From the NCBI RefSeq assembly GCF_002933395.1, contig NZ_PKFN01000008.1, positions 558,001 to 622,000 of the forward strand: DNA of 64,000 nt, read 5' to 3'. A program made the translations under genes and the position numbers. The notes under the pieces were generated by a model that saw only the letters and a list, made by a program, of their open reading frames with translations, did no database searches and was not told the origin of the DNA. Numbering within the stretch: the stretch's first letter is position 1; each line of letters starts with the position of its first letter. Positions 1 through 8,511 of the stretch are shown here, piece after piece. This stretch comes from Yoonia maritima (GTDB taxonomy: Bacteria > Pseudomonadota > Alphaproteobacteria > Rhodobacterales > Rhodobacteraceae).

Positions 1-164
1 CTGCCCGGCTACGCGAGGATCGCGTATTGATGGAACCGGGCGCACCTTTCTTTGCATCGGAAACCCCACCGACCGAATATTTTCGTCTTGCCTATTCTTC
101 GATCCCATCAGCGAAAATTGCCCCGGGCGTGCGATTGATTGCGCGGGCGCTCGCAGAGCATTAA
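1..164 (+). CDS. MocR-family (GntR/aminotransferase) regulator, C-terminal end; probably TauR
   Basis: Only the last 53 codons are inside the window, in the frame that ends with TAA at 162-164. The translated tail carries a MEPGAPFF stretch, then RLAYSSI and a closing GVRLIARALAEH. This pattern is typical of the end of the aminotransferase-like domain of MocR regulators, which bind PLP and sense amino compounds. The gene lies directly upstream of xsc and in the same direction, as TauR does in other Rhodobacterales, where it activates taurine genes. Calling it TauR is inference from context, because the DNA-binding half is missing. An ordinary PLP aminotransferase is the main alternative. Confidence 0.7.
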   Translation, partial: ARLREDRVLMEPGAPFFASETPPTEYFRLAYSSIPSAKIAPGVRLIARALAEH

Positions 165-181
165 GCCCGATAATCCGCCTG

Positions 182-215
182 AATTGGCCATAAGAACCCA
201 ACGCAATTGGCCCTA
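182..215 (+). promoter_or_regulatory. Candidate MocR/TauR operator: direct repeat upstream of xsc
   Basis: Two near-identical copies of AATTGGCCNTA lie at 182-192 and 205-215. They are 23 bp apart start to start, about two helical turns, in the 139-bp gap between the regulator and xsc. MocR regulators, including TauR, are known to bind direct repeats upstream of their targets. The repeats are visible in the sequence; their role is inferred. Confidence 0.5.
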
Positions 216-303
216 TTGAAAAGCCGGCCCCGTTTCTAATGTGACAACACCATATCGGACACGCCGCGTCGCGCGTCTGATCAAACCCAAAGGACCTTTC
301 CTC

Positions 304-2076
304 ATGAAAATGACCACCGAAGAAGCATTCGTTAAAACCCTGCAAATGCACGGGATTAAGCATGCTTTCGGGATCATCGGATCCGCGATGATGCCGATCT
401 CGGATATCTTTCCGAAGGCAGGAATCAGCTTCTGGGACTGTGCGCACGAAGGGTCCGCAGGCATGATGGCAGACGGTTACACCCGTGCCACCGGTGAAAT
501 GTCGATGATGATCGCGCAAAACGGCCCGGGTATCACTAACTTTGTGACCGCCGTGAAGACAGCATATTGGAACCACACACCGCTGTTATTGGTCACGCCA
601 CAAGCCGCGAACAAGACAATCGGTCAGGGTGGTTTCCAAGAGGTCGAGCAGATGAAACTGTTCGAAGACATGGTCGCCTATCAAGAAGAGGTGCGCGACC
701 CATCCCGCGTTGCCGAAGTGTTGAACCGCGTTATCATGAAAGCCAAACGCGCCAGTGCGCCCGCGCAAATCAACGTTCCGCGCGATTTTTGGACCCAAGT
801 AATCGATATCGAACTACCGATGATCGTTGATTTCGAACGCCCCGCTGGCGGCGAGACCGCGATTACGAAGGCTGCCGAGTTGCTATCAAACGCCAAGTTC
901 CCGGTGATCCTAAACGGGGCTGGTGTGGTTCTGGCCGAAGGTGGCATTGCAGCATCCAAAGCAGTGGCCGAACGCCTAGATGCCCCTGTTTGCGTTGGAT
1001 ACCAACACAACGACGCATTCCCCGGCGCCCACCCACTGTTCGCTGGTCCATTGGGTTATAACGGATCAAAGGCCGGGATGGAGCTAATCAGCAAGGCAGA
1101 TGTTGTGCTGGCACTAGGCACACGTTTGAACCCATTTTCCACCCTGCCGGGCTATGGCATCGACTACTGGCCCCAAGACGCCAAGGTGATCCAAGTCGAC
1201 ATCAACCCAGACCGTATTGGCCTGACCAAAAAGGTCACTGTCGGCATTGTGGCGGACGCTGCAAAGGCCGCGGCGGGTATATTGGAACAGCTTTCGGATG
1301 ACGCAGGCGATGCAGGCCGCGATGATCGGAAAGCGCTGATCGGGAACCTGAAATCTGCTTGGGCACAAGAACTGACCAGCCTTGACCACGAAGAAGACGA
1401 TCCGGGCACCACTTGGAACGAACGTGCCCGTGCGGCCCGCCCCGATTGGATGAGCCCGCGCATGGCGTGGCGTGCGATCCAATCTGCGATGCCTGAAAAC
1501 GCGATCATCAGCTCTGACATCGGCAACAACTGTGCAATCGGCAATGCCTATCCTTCGTTTCCGACGGGGCGCAAATATCTGGCCCCCGGCCTGTTCGGCC
1601 CATGTGGTTATGGCCTGCCGTCCATCGTTGGCGCAAAGATTGGCCAGCCGGATGTTCCTGTGATTGGGTTCGCCGGTGACGGTGCATTTGGTATTTCGGT
1701 AAATGAACTGACCGCGATTGGCCGCGACGAATGGCCAGCCATCACGCAAATCGTTTTCCGCAACTACCAATGGGGTGCTGAAAAGCGGAATTCGACCCTT
1801 TGGTTTGATGATAACTTTGTTGGCACCGAATTGGACATGAAAGTCAGCTACGCTGGCATCGCGCAGGCCTGCGGGTTGAAGGGCGTTCAAGCGAAAACAA
1901 TGGACGAACTAACCACTGTTCTTAATCAAGCGATCAAGGATCAGATGGAAAACAACGAAACCACGTTGATTGAAGTCATCCTGAACCAAGAACTCGGTGA
2001 GCCGTTCCGTCGTGATGCAATGAAGAAACCTGTGCGCGTTGCGGGCGTATCTTCTGATGACATGGCAGCCGAGTAA
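304..2076 (+). CDS. xsc: Sulfoacetaldehyde acetyltransferase
   Basis: Xsc is a cytoplasmic, thiamine-diphosphate-dependent enzyme. It converts sulfoacetaldehyde plus phosphate into acetyl phosphate and sulfite, the desulfonation step of taurine degradation. The protein has 590 residues, the usual Xsc length, with the three domains of the acetolactate-synthase fold. The glutamate-containing N-terminal TPP region (CAHEGSAGMMADGYTRA) and a GDG metal/TPP motif at residues 458-460 are visible. The ATG at 304 follows an AAAGGA ribosome-binding site; an upstream GTG in the same frame would add an unconserved tail. It starts a tight cluster with a sulfite exporter gene, pta and ackA, which use its two products. 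Confidence 0.95.
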   Translation: MKMTTEEAFVKTLQMHGIKHAFGIIGSAMMPISDIFPKAGISFWDCAHEGSAGMMADGYTRATGEMSMMIAQNGPGITNFVTAVKTAYWNHTPLLLVTPQAANKTIGQGGFQEVEQMKLFEDMVAYQEEVRDPSRVAEVLNRVIMKAKRASAPAQINVPRDFWTQVIDIELPMIVDFERPAGGETAITKAAELLSNAKFPVILNGAGVVLAEGGIAASKAVAERLDAPVCVGYQHNDAFPGAHPLFAGPLGYNGSKAGMELISKADVVLALGTRLNPFSTLPGYGIDYWPQDAKVIQVDINPDRIGLTKKVTVGIVADAAKAAAGILEQLSDDAGDAGRDDRKALIGNLKSAWAQELTSLDHEEDDPGTTWNERARAARPDWMSPRMAWRAIQSAMPENAIISSDIGNNCAIGNAYPSFPTGRKYLAPGLFGPCGYGLPSIVGAKIGQPDVPVIGFAGDGAFGISVNELTAIGRDEWPAITQIVFRNYQWGAEKRNSTLWFDDNFVGTELDMKVSYAGIAQACGLKGVQAKTMDELTTVLNQAIKDQMENNETTLIEVILNQELGEPFRRDAMKKPVRVAGVSSDDMAAE

Positions 2077-2079
2077 GCT

Positions 2080-2823
2080 TTGCCATTTGACCTAAGCCTT
2101 GGCACATCCGCAGCCCTTGCAATTGCATTGCTTGGGGCGGCGTATGTGCGGGGCTATTCTGGGTTCGGGTTTTCCGCGATTTTCATCGCCTTCGCGGCAC
2201 TGCTGACCAACCCGCTGCCGTTGATCCCCGTGGTATTTGCCTGCGAAATGATGATGACCGGGTTCCAAGCACGCGGCATTCGCGGCCAGATCGATTGGCG
2301 GCGGGTCATACCTCTGCTTGTTGGGGCGGCTGTTGCGCTCCCCTTTGCGGTTAGCATCATTCTTTCGGTCGGGGACGAAACCGTGCGGATGGTAATCTCA
2401 GGCATCATCCTGACGCTATCGCTGGTTTTGCTTTCGGGATGGACGCTTCAGCGCGTCATCGGACCTATTGGGCATACTGGCGTTGGCGTTATCTCTGGGG
2501 TTTGCAATAGCGCGGGCGTTGGCGGATTACCTGTCGCGGCATTCCTATCGGCACAGCCCATGCAAGCCCCGCAGTTTCGCGCGACAATGATCGTGTTCTT
2601 GACCGGGCTCGATATGATGACACTACCGCTGATGTGGCATGGTGGCCTTGTCAGTGAGGATACTGTGCTGGCTGCGGCTTTGGCCTTTCCTATTCTGGGA
2701 TTAGGCGTCTGGTTGGGCGGTCGCCAGTTTTTGGCCGCTTCCCCGCTTACCTTTCGTCGGTTTGCCGTTTTTCTCTTGCTGATCTTGTCAGCGCTTGGCC
2801 TACTTACGCCGATGATGACATGA
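2080..2823 (+). CDS. TauE/SafE-family membrane exporter (probable sulfite exporter)
   Basis: This is a hydrophobic protein of 247 residues with about seven or eight membrane segments and the glycine-rich GYSGFGFS stretch near the N-terminus, typical of TauE/SafE permeases (family usually 240-280 residues). It starts with TTG only three bases after the xsc stop, so translation is probably coupled. Its place between xsc and pta suggests that it exports the sulfite released by Xsc. The substrate is inferred from position, since the family also handles other sulfur compounds and anions. It resembles the TauZ/TauE proteins of taurine clusters. Confidence 0.85.
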   Translation: MPFDLSLGTSAALAIALLGAAYVRGYSGFGFSAIFIAFAALLTNPLPLIPVVFACEMMMTGFQARGIRGQIDWRRVIPLLVGAAVALPFAVSIILSVGDETVRMVISGIILTLSLVLLSGWTLQRVIGPIGHTGVGVISGVCNSAGVGGLPVAAFLSAQPMQAPQFRATMIVFLTGLDMMTLPLMWHGGLVSEDTVLAAALAFPILGLGVWLGGRQFLAASPLTFRRFAVFLLLILSALGLLTPMMT

Positions 2824-2836
2824 AAGGCACAGCCGA

Positions 2837-3772
2837 ATGACCCTCCCCTTCCCGTTTCTTGCCACCGAAACCGCGCCCTGCCCAGCAGGGCTGCTCGCCA
2901 AAGCACAAAGCCTACCAGCGCCAAAAGTTGCCTTGGTCAACGCGGGTTCAGTGAACCCACTGCAAGGCATCCGCGAAGCCGCCGATCTGGGGCTTGCCGA
3001 CCCTGTACTGATTGGGGACGCTGACAAGATCAACGATACTGCGAAACAAATCGGTTGGGACATCAGCCCATATCGGATTGAGCACGCACCCCATGCTGCT
3101 GCCGCCTCGCGAGCGGCAGAGCTTGCCCGCGCTGGCGAGGTCGATAGCATCATGAAAGGCCAAATTCATACGTCTACGTTTCTGAAAGGGTTGCTGCCTT
3201 CGGCGGCAGGCCTGCGCGAAAAAGGGACGCGTTGCGGTCACATCTTTCACATCACGCGCCCCGGATCGGAACGGCCGCTGTTCTTGACTGATGCTGCGCT
3301 AAACGTGAATCCAAGCGTCGATACGCGTAAAGCCTGCCTTAGCCACGCGGTGCGGTTGGCCGAAATATTAGGCGATACACAGGTCAAAGCGGGAATTCTT
3401 GCCCCGACCGAAGATCCAATTCCGTCGATAACCAACACGATGGAGGCCGCCGAAATCGCAGAATGGGCCAAAGATGCATTGCCAAACGCCACGGTCCAAG
3501 GGCCGATGGCGCTCGACCTGATATTCAGCGCGGCTGCAGCCAAGGCAAAGAACTATGCCTCTGACGTGGCGGGCGACGCTGACATTATGCTGACGCCCAA
3601 TATCACATCTGGGAACGCGCTGTTCAAACTTATGGTACTTGGCATGGGGTGCTGCGCTGGCGGGCTGGTTATGGGGCTAAAGGTTCCGATCCTTCTTACC
3701 TCGCGCAGTCAACAGGCACCCGCACGCATCTGTTCGGCAGCATTAGGTGCAATCGTGGCGGCGGCATCATGA
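2837..3772 (+). CDS. pta: Phosphate acetyltransferase
   Basis: Pta moves the acetyl group of acetyl phosphate to CoA, linking Xsc to central metabolism. The 311-residue protein is the short, single-domain form without the P-loop N-terminal extension of E. coli Pta. Conserved stretches include VNPSVDTRKACLSHAVRLAE, QGPMALDL and the C-terminal ANI/PNITSGN region of the PTA/PTB family. It starts 13 bp after the exporter gene and its stop overlaps the ackA start (ATGA, 3769-3772). A phosphate butyryltransferase is possible by sequence family alone, but the setting favours Pta. Confidence 0.92.
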   Translation: MTLPFPFLATETAPCPAGLLAKAQSLPAPKVALVNAGSVNPLQGIREAADLGLADPVLIGDADKINDTAKQIGWDISPYRIEHAPHAAAASRAAELARAGEVDSIMKGQIHTSTFLKGLLPSAAGLREKGTRCGHIFHITRPGSERPLFLTDAALNVNPSVDTRKACLSHAVRLAEILGDTQVKAGILAPTEDPIPSITNTMEAAEIAEWAKDALPNATVQGPMALDLIFSAAAAKAKNYASDVAGDADIMLTPNITSGNALFKLMVLGMGCCAGGLVMGLKVPILLTSRSQQAPARICSAALGAIVAAAS

Positions 3773-4830
3773 TCCTCGTCGTCAACGCCGGATCATCATC
3801 GTTAAAGGTTAGCCTGTTTCAGGCTGACCTTACGCAAATCGCCGACGGAATCGTGAGCGAGATTGGCGCGAACAGCACATTGAAGCTGGGCGATACCAAA
3901 TCCAACGTCGACGCCCCAGATCACGCCGGCGCCATTGCGCAAATGATGACGGCACTTGACGACGCAGGTCATAAAGCAACAGATATCACCGCCGTCGCGC
4001 ACCGTGTTGTACATGGTGGCACATATTTTTCGGAACCCGCACGCGTGACACCCCAGGTCATCGACGCGATCCGGGCCTGCATTCCGCTTGCCCCACTGCA
4101 CAACCCGGTGAACTTGCTCGGGATCGAAGCCTTGGCCAAGACCCACCCAGACCTGCCGCAGTTTGTAAGCTTTGATACCGCGTTTCACGCGAACAATCCT
4201 GATGTCGCCACGCGCTATGCCATTCCTGATGCGCAATACGCTGCTGGCATTCAACGCTATGGCTTTCACGGATCGTCTTATGCCAACATGGTGTCAGAGT
4301 TTGGGGATGACCTGCCGCCCCGTCTATTGGCGCTGCATCTTGGCAATGGGGCCAGCCTTTGCGCGATCAAAGATGGGAAATCCGTCGCAAGCTCGATGGG
4401 TTATTCGCCTATGTCTGGGCTGGTCATGGGCACGCGTTGCGGTGAAATCGACGGAGCCGCCGTTTTGCGGATCGCCGATGAACTGGGGCTGGCAGGCGCA
4501 GATACGCTGTTGAACAAACAAAGTGGGCTGAAAGGTCTGGCTGGCGACAACAACATGAAGAACCTGCTGGAACGCGACGATGATGACGCACGTTTTGCGG
4601 TTGATCACTTTTGCTATTGGGCCGCACGGCAAGCCGGGTCAGCGATTGTCGCAATGGGTGGTGTCGACGCGGTCGCCTTTACGGGTGGCATCGGTGAAAA
4701 CGCAGCCCCCATTCGCGATAAAATCATGGCGCATCTGGCCTGCTTCGGCGATGTGCCCGTCCACGTGATTGCTGCTGACGAAGAAAAACAGATCGCTCGT
4801 GATGCGCTCACCGTCATGAGTAGGTCCTGA
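3769..4830 (+). CDS. ackA: Acetate kinase
   Basis: AckA makes acetate and ATP from acetyl phosphate and ADP. It gives the sulfonate pathway a substrate-level phosphorylation branch, or runs in reverse for acetate activation. The N-terminal VVNAGSSSLK motif, the FDTAFH motif, the HLGNGAS nucleotide-binding motif and FTGGIGENA near the C-terminus are all present. At 353 residues it is shorter than the usual 390-400, but no core motif is missing. The ATG at 3769 overlaps the pta stop and gives the canonical MILVVNAGSSS start; a longer upstream frame inside pta is not needed. Confidence 0.94.
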   Translation: MILVVNAGSSSLKVSLFQADLTQIADGIVSEIGANSTLKLGDTKSNVDAPDHAGAIAQMMTALDDAGHKATDITAVAHRVVHGGTYFSEPARVTPQVIDAIRACIPLAPLHNPVNLLGIEALAKTHPDLPQFVSFDTAFHANNPDVATRYAIPDAQYAAGIQRYGFHGSSYANMVSEFGDDLPPRLLALHLGNGASLCAIKDGKSVASSMGYSPMSGLVMGTRCGEIDGAAVLRIADELGLAGADTLLNKQSGLKGLAGDNNMKNLLERDDDDARFAVDHFCYWAARQAGSAIVAMGGVDAVAFTGGIGENAAPIRDKIMAHLACFGDVPVHVIAADEEKQIARDALTVMSRS

Positions 4831-5193
4831 ATGATTGATACCCTGCTCAACGTGACGAAGCTTTCAGTCCAATAGTTCGTAATCCTTGTGATGATCGTTC
4901 GAATGGCTGGCGTTGAGCAAGGGTTTTCCGGATTTGCATTATCGGTCCTTGGCATGGCCAATGCAGTGGTTACCCTATCGCGTTGATATTTGTGGAATGG
5001 GGTGGCCACTTGGGTTTCGTACCACTTAAACATGATGGCGGTCTAAATAGCAGCAAACGTTGAATTGCACTGTAAGTCGCGCTTTAACTTTAGCCTACGG
5101 TATTCTACCAATCTCGAGCCTGAAAATTTCGGTGGCTTGAACACCCCCACTCTTCACCACGGCACAAGATGTTGCCAGACTTAAGGATATTCA
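4831..5193. other. Gene-free stretch between ackA and dgoA
   Basis: No convincing gene is visible here. In the + frame that begins with the ATG directly after the ackA stop, 69 codons run on with only two internal stops and end at TAA 5044. The middle part is hydrophobic. This could be a decayed small membrane-protein gene or chance. The last 100 bp before 5194 should hold the promoter and ribosome-binding site (TTAAGGA) of the next operon. I see no clear terminator for ackA. Confidence 0.4.
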
Positions 5194-5799
5194 ATGCATC
5201 GTCCTATCATCGCCATTCTGCGGGGCATATCACCGAACGAAGCGGCAACTGCGGCGGCGGCGCTTATCGACGCCGGGATCACCCAGATCGAAGTCCCGCT
5301 CAACTCTCCTGATCCGTTCGACAGCATCAAATTAATGGCGGATGCGCACGGTGACAACGCTCTTATCGGTGCTGGCACGGTCCTGTCGCCCGATGATGTT
5401 GGTCGCGTCGCCCAAGCAGGCGGCAAACTGATTGTGTCACCTAACTGCGACCAGCGCGTCATCTTCGCGAGCAAAACGGCAGGCATGCAAAGCTGGCCGG
5501 GCGTTATGACACCAACCGAATGCTTCACAGCGCTCAAAGCAGGCGCCGATGGGCTGAAAATATTCCCTGCAAACCTGATAGGTCCTGAAGGGATCAAAGC
5601 ATTCCGCGCAGTCCTTCCCCCAGCAACGTTGGTCTACGCCGTAGGCGGCGCTGGCCCAGAAAATTTCAAACAATGGCTGGACGCAAGCGCCGATGGTTTT
5701 GGCATTGGCTCGGCACTTTATAAACCCGGCATGTCAATCGCGGACATCAGCGCCCGCGCGACCGACATTGTCGCCGCATTTGACGAGGCATCATTATGA
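5194..5799 (+). CDS. dgoA: 2-dehydro-3-deoxy-6-phosphogalactonate aldolase
   Basis: The enzyme is a cytoplasmic class I aldolase of the KDPG/KDPGal family. It cleaves 2-dehydro-3-deoxy-6-phosphogalactonate to pyruvate and glyceraldehyde 3-phosphate. At 201 residues it has the family length. Visible are the IEVPLNSP segment with its catalytic glutamate and GLKIFPAN with the Schiff-base lysine. An AAGGA ribosome-binding site precedes the ATG. The next two genes encode a sugar lactonase and an aldose epimerase, which fits galactose rather than glucose catabolism. The matching kinase and dehydrogenase are not in the window. Confidence 0.88.
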   Translation: MHRPIIAILRGISPNEAATAAAALIDAGITQIEVPLNSPDPFDSIKLMADAHGDNALIGAGTVLSPDDVGRVAQAGGKLIVSPNCDQRVIFASKTAGMQSWPGVMTPTECFTALKAGADGLKIFPANLIGPEGIKAFRAVLPPATLVYAVGGAGPENFKQWLDASADGFGIGSALYKPGMSIADISARATDIVAAFDEASL

Positions 5800-6620
5800 T
5801 TTTCGACGACACCCAATGCCAGCTTGGCGAGGGCCCTCTTTGGCACCCAACGCGCAACCAGCTTTTCTGGTTCGATATCCTAGGTCATCGGCTCCACACA
5901 GCAGGGCAGCAATGGCAGTTCGACACATACGTCAGCGCCGCAGGTTGGGTCGACAATGACACGCTAATTATTGCCTCTGCCAAGGCGCTGCATCGCTTTG
6001 ACATCATGACCGGAGAGCATAGCGAAATCTGCGCGCTCGACGCTGACAACAGCGTCACACGGTCAAACGACGGCCGCGCGGACCCGCAGGGTGGTTTCTG
6101 GATCGGCACGATGGGGATCAACGCCGAAGAAAACGCCGGCGCCATCTACCGCTACTACAAAGGTGAACTGCGCCAGCTATTCGCACCAATCACAATCTCA
6201 AACGCGATCTGCTTTGCGCCCGATGGCAAAACGGCTTATTTCACCGATACGCCAACGCAAAAAATCATGCGTGTTGGTCTGGATGCTGACGGATGGCCCA
6301 ACGCTAAACCTGAACTCTACCTTGACCTGCGCGGAACGGATGACCGCCCCGATGGCGCAGTCATCGACCAAGACGGCAACATGTGGAATGCACAGTGGGG
6401 GCGCGGACGTGTCGCAGGATACAAGCCTGACGGAACGTTCATCAAAGCCTATGATTTCTCCGCCCCACAGACCACCTGCCCCTCTTTTGGCGGGAAAGAC
6501 CTCACAACGTTGTTCTGCACATCTGCAGCAACAGGCCTGCCAGAAAATGACACGAACGGTAAAACCTTCCAAACCAAGACAGACATCAAAGGCCAAGCTG
6601 AGCATAAGGTTATTCTCTAG
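5796..6620 (+). CDS. SMP-30/gluconolactonase-family sugar lactonase
   Basis: This is a six-bladed beta-propeller lactonase of 274 residues, a usual size for the SMP-30/Gnl/CGR1 family. Family hallmarks are the N-terminal LGEGPLWHP, the SNDGRADPQGGFWIGTM block that supplies metal ligands, and DRPDGAVIDQDGNMW. There is no signal peptide, so it is likely cytoplasmic. Its ATG overlaps the dgoA stop by 4 bp. In this operon it most likely opens galactonolactone (or a similar aldonolactone) to the acid upstream of the DgoA step. Arabinonolactone is an alternative substrate. Confidence 0.85.
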   Translation: MIFDDTQCQLGEGPLWHPTRNQLFWFDILGHRLHTAGQQWQFDTYVSAAGWVDNDTLIIASAKALHRFDIMTGEHSEICALDADNSVTRSNDGRADPQGGFWIGTMGINAEENAGAIYRYYKGELRQLFAPITISNAICFAPDGKTAYFTDTPTQKIMRVGLDADGWPNAKPELYLDLRGTDDRPDGAVIDQDGNMWNAQWGRGRVAGYKPDGTFIKAYDFSAPQTTCPSFGGKDLTTLFCTSAATGLPENDTNGKTFQTKTDIKGQAEHKVIL

Positions 6621-6683
6621 ACCGCATCATCTTGCCCAAAATACTCAAAACTCCGCGCAAGCGGATCGAAACAGGAATGTTCC

Positions 6684-7649
6684 ATGACAGCCTTTGGCAC
6701 GACGAAAAATGGCGACGCGATCGAAAAAATCACGCTCAGCGCAGGTGACCTGACCGTGAGCATCCTAACGCTCGGTGCGATCTTGCAGGATGTACGTCTG
6801 GCGGGCGTGCCGCATTCACTGACGCTTGGCTCTGACAATTTGTCAGACTACGAAAATGGAATGGGTTATCATGGTGCATTGGTTGGACCAATCGCGAACC
6901 GGATTAGCAACGCCCGCGTGCGCCTTGAAGGCATGATGTACGAACTTGAGCGCAACGAAAACGGGACCGGACACCTACATTCAGGTAGTGACGGAACACA
7001 TGCTCAAATCTGGAAAGTCGTCGAACGTAGCGAAAACAGTGTCACGCTCTCACTTGATCTGGCCGACGGCGTCAACGGCTTGCCTGGGCGTCGTACAATC
7101 ACAGCGGTGTTTACGGTCACAGCCCCAGCAAACCTCACGCTTGAGATCACAGGTCTGACCGACACCAAAACGTTGATGAACTTCGCCAATCATAGCTATT
7201 GGAATATGGATGGGGCTGCCACTTGGGAAGGACAGCAGCTCCAAATTTTCGCAGACCATTATCTGCCCATCAACGAAGCAACTGCGCCGACAGGTGAGCT
7301 ATGTGACGTGACTGGCACCGCTATGGATTTCCGCGCCCTACGCCGCTTTGATCAGGGGGCCCCTGCTCTCGACCACAACTTTTGCCTTTCGGACAGCCCA
7401 ACGACTTTGCGTGACGTGCTGACGCTAACGGGGACCAGTGGCGTAACAATGACCATCGCGACGACTGAACCCGGCATTCAAGTCTATGATGGGCGCGGCG
7501 CACAACGTCCCGGAAAATCTACCTATGAAGGACTGGCAATTGAGCCTCAGCGCTGGCCTGACGCGCCAAACAACAGCGCGTTTCCGTCAATCGCCGTCAC
7601 AGCCGATGCACCGTACCGGCAAACAACGCGATGGACATTCAGCGCTTAG
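6684..7649 (+). CDS. galM: Aldose 1-epimerase (galactose mutarotase)
   Basis: The 321-residue protein has the galactose-mutarotase fold and interconverts alpha- and beta-anomers of aldoses, supplying the anomer used by sugar dehydrogenases. The LVGPIANRISNAR substrate-binding segment, the NHSYWNM catalytic-histidine motif and the C-terminal LAIEPQRWPDA with the catalytic glutamate are all visible. It follows the lactonase gene by 63 bp and probably belongs to the same transcript. Its stop overlaps the stop of the convergent uraH gene. Confidence 0.9.
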   Translation: MTAFGTTKNGDAIEKITLSAGDLTVSILTLGAILQDVRLAGVPHSLTLGSDNLSDYENGMGYHGALVGPIANRISNARVRLEGMMYELERNENGTGHLHSGSDGTHAQIWKVVERSENSVTLSLDLADGVNGLPGRRTITAVFTVTAPANLTLEITGLTDTKTLMNFANHSYWNMDGAATWEGQQLQIFADHYLPINEATAPTGELCDVTGTAMDFRALRRFDQGAPALDHNFCLSDSPTTLRDVLTLTGTSGVTMTIATTEPGIQVYDGRGAQRPGKSTYEGLAIEPQRWPDAPNNSAFPSIAVTADAPYRQTTRWTFSA

Positions 7650-7990
7650 CTACCGCGATAGGTCGAAAAGCTGAATGGAGAGACCAGTAGCGGCACATGA
7701 TAATGTGACGCCGGATCGCTTATGCCAAACCGGATCGGAACATCATCGAGAAAACTGATTTCTTCGCTTCGGGAAAAATACGCGCCAGCTTGAAAAACCA
7801 GTTCATACTTGCCGGTTTTAAATGCGTCAGCGGGCAAGATCGGGCTATCGGTACGGCCATCATCATTGGTCACCATTGTAACCACATGTTCGCGCTGACC
7901 ATCGTTCAAACAATAAAGATCAACGGTCATCCCAGCCGCCGGCAAGCCGCTTGCCGTATCAAGCACATGTGTGGTCAGAAAACCGGTCAT
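7646..7990 (-). CDS. uraH: 5-Hydroxyisourate hydrolase (transthyretin-like)
   Basis: UraH hydrolyses 5-hydroxyisourate to OHCU in the breakdown of urate to allantoin. The 114-residue protein has the N-terminal LTTHVLDTASGLPA motif and ends with the diagnostic YRGS tetrapeptide. The active-site histidines and arginine of the family (THVLD, SHYHVPLL) are present. It stands alone here, convergent with galM. Urate catabolism feeds allantoin and then urea, so it is a plausible distant partner of the urease operon near 50-55 kb, though that link is inference. Confidence 0.93.
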   Translation of the reverse strand: MTGFLTTHVLDTASGLPAAGMTVDLYCLNDGQREHVVTMVTNDDGRTDSPILPADAFKTGKYELVFQAGAYFSRSEEISFLDDVPIRFGISDPASHYHVPLLVSPFSFSTYRGS

Positions 7991-8147
7991 ATTTTACCCT
8001 CTTTTGCCTTGGGGGATGTTGCAAAAAACGACCTTCATTGTCACGCAATTTTCACAGCGTAAACGGTTCATCCCAAAAATCCGACAAAAGCGCCAAGAAT
8101 CGGTTTGACACCCCGCGCCCCATTGCTTAATCGGTCCTTCGTGGTTA

Positions 8148-8224
<77 letters not shown>

Positions 8225-8400
8225 CCATACCTCTCAGAAATTGTCGAACAGTCCCAACAAATCCACTAAAAGCAGAGCGATCACAAGAGTTGGATAAACT
8301 CTAAAACCCCAGCAGCTTCGTGATGGGAACCTTTATTTATTATCAGATGATTCCCAGTTAGGATTTTTCAACCAATTGGAATAATTTAACTTTAAGTCTT

Positions 8401-8444
8401 TCGTTACAAAAACGTCACCAATCTGTAACAAATCTGATGCGTTA
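8401..8444 (+). promoter_or_regulatory. Tandem Pho-box array (four 11-bp units)
   Basis: Four units in exact 11-bp register start at 8401, 8412, 8423 and 8434. They read TCGTTACAAAA, ACGTCACCAAT, CTGTAACAAAT and CTGATGCGTTA. The PhoB consensus is an 11-bp direct repeat of CTGTCAT followed by an A/T-rich spacer, so the two middle units match best. The array ends 67 bp before a gene for a phosphate-binding-type protein, which supports PhoB control. The repeat is visible; binding is inferred. Confidence 0.65.
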
Positions 8445-8511
8445 AAAGAGCATCTGTGCTGCCGCCAACAGGACTGGCTTGCACCGACTCTCATAACGAA
8501 AGACCACTCAC

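Noticed and set aside
1114..1890. Long minus-strand open frame (258 codons) opposite xsc
   Set aside because: It is a shadow of xsc codon bias; it has no family motif and xsc is a complete gene on the + strand.
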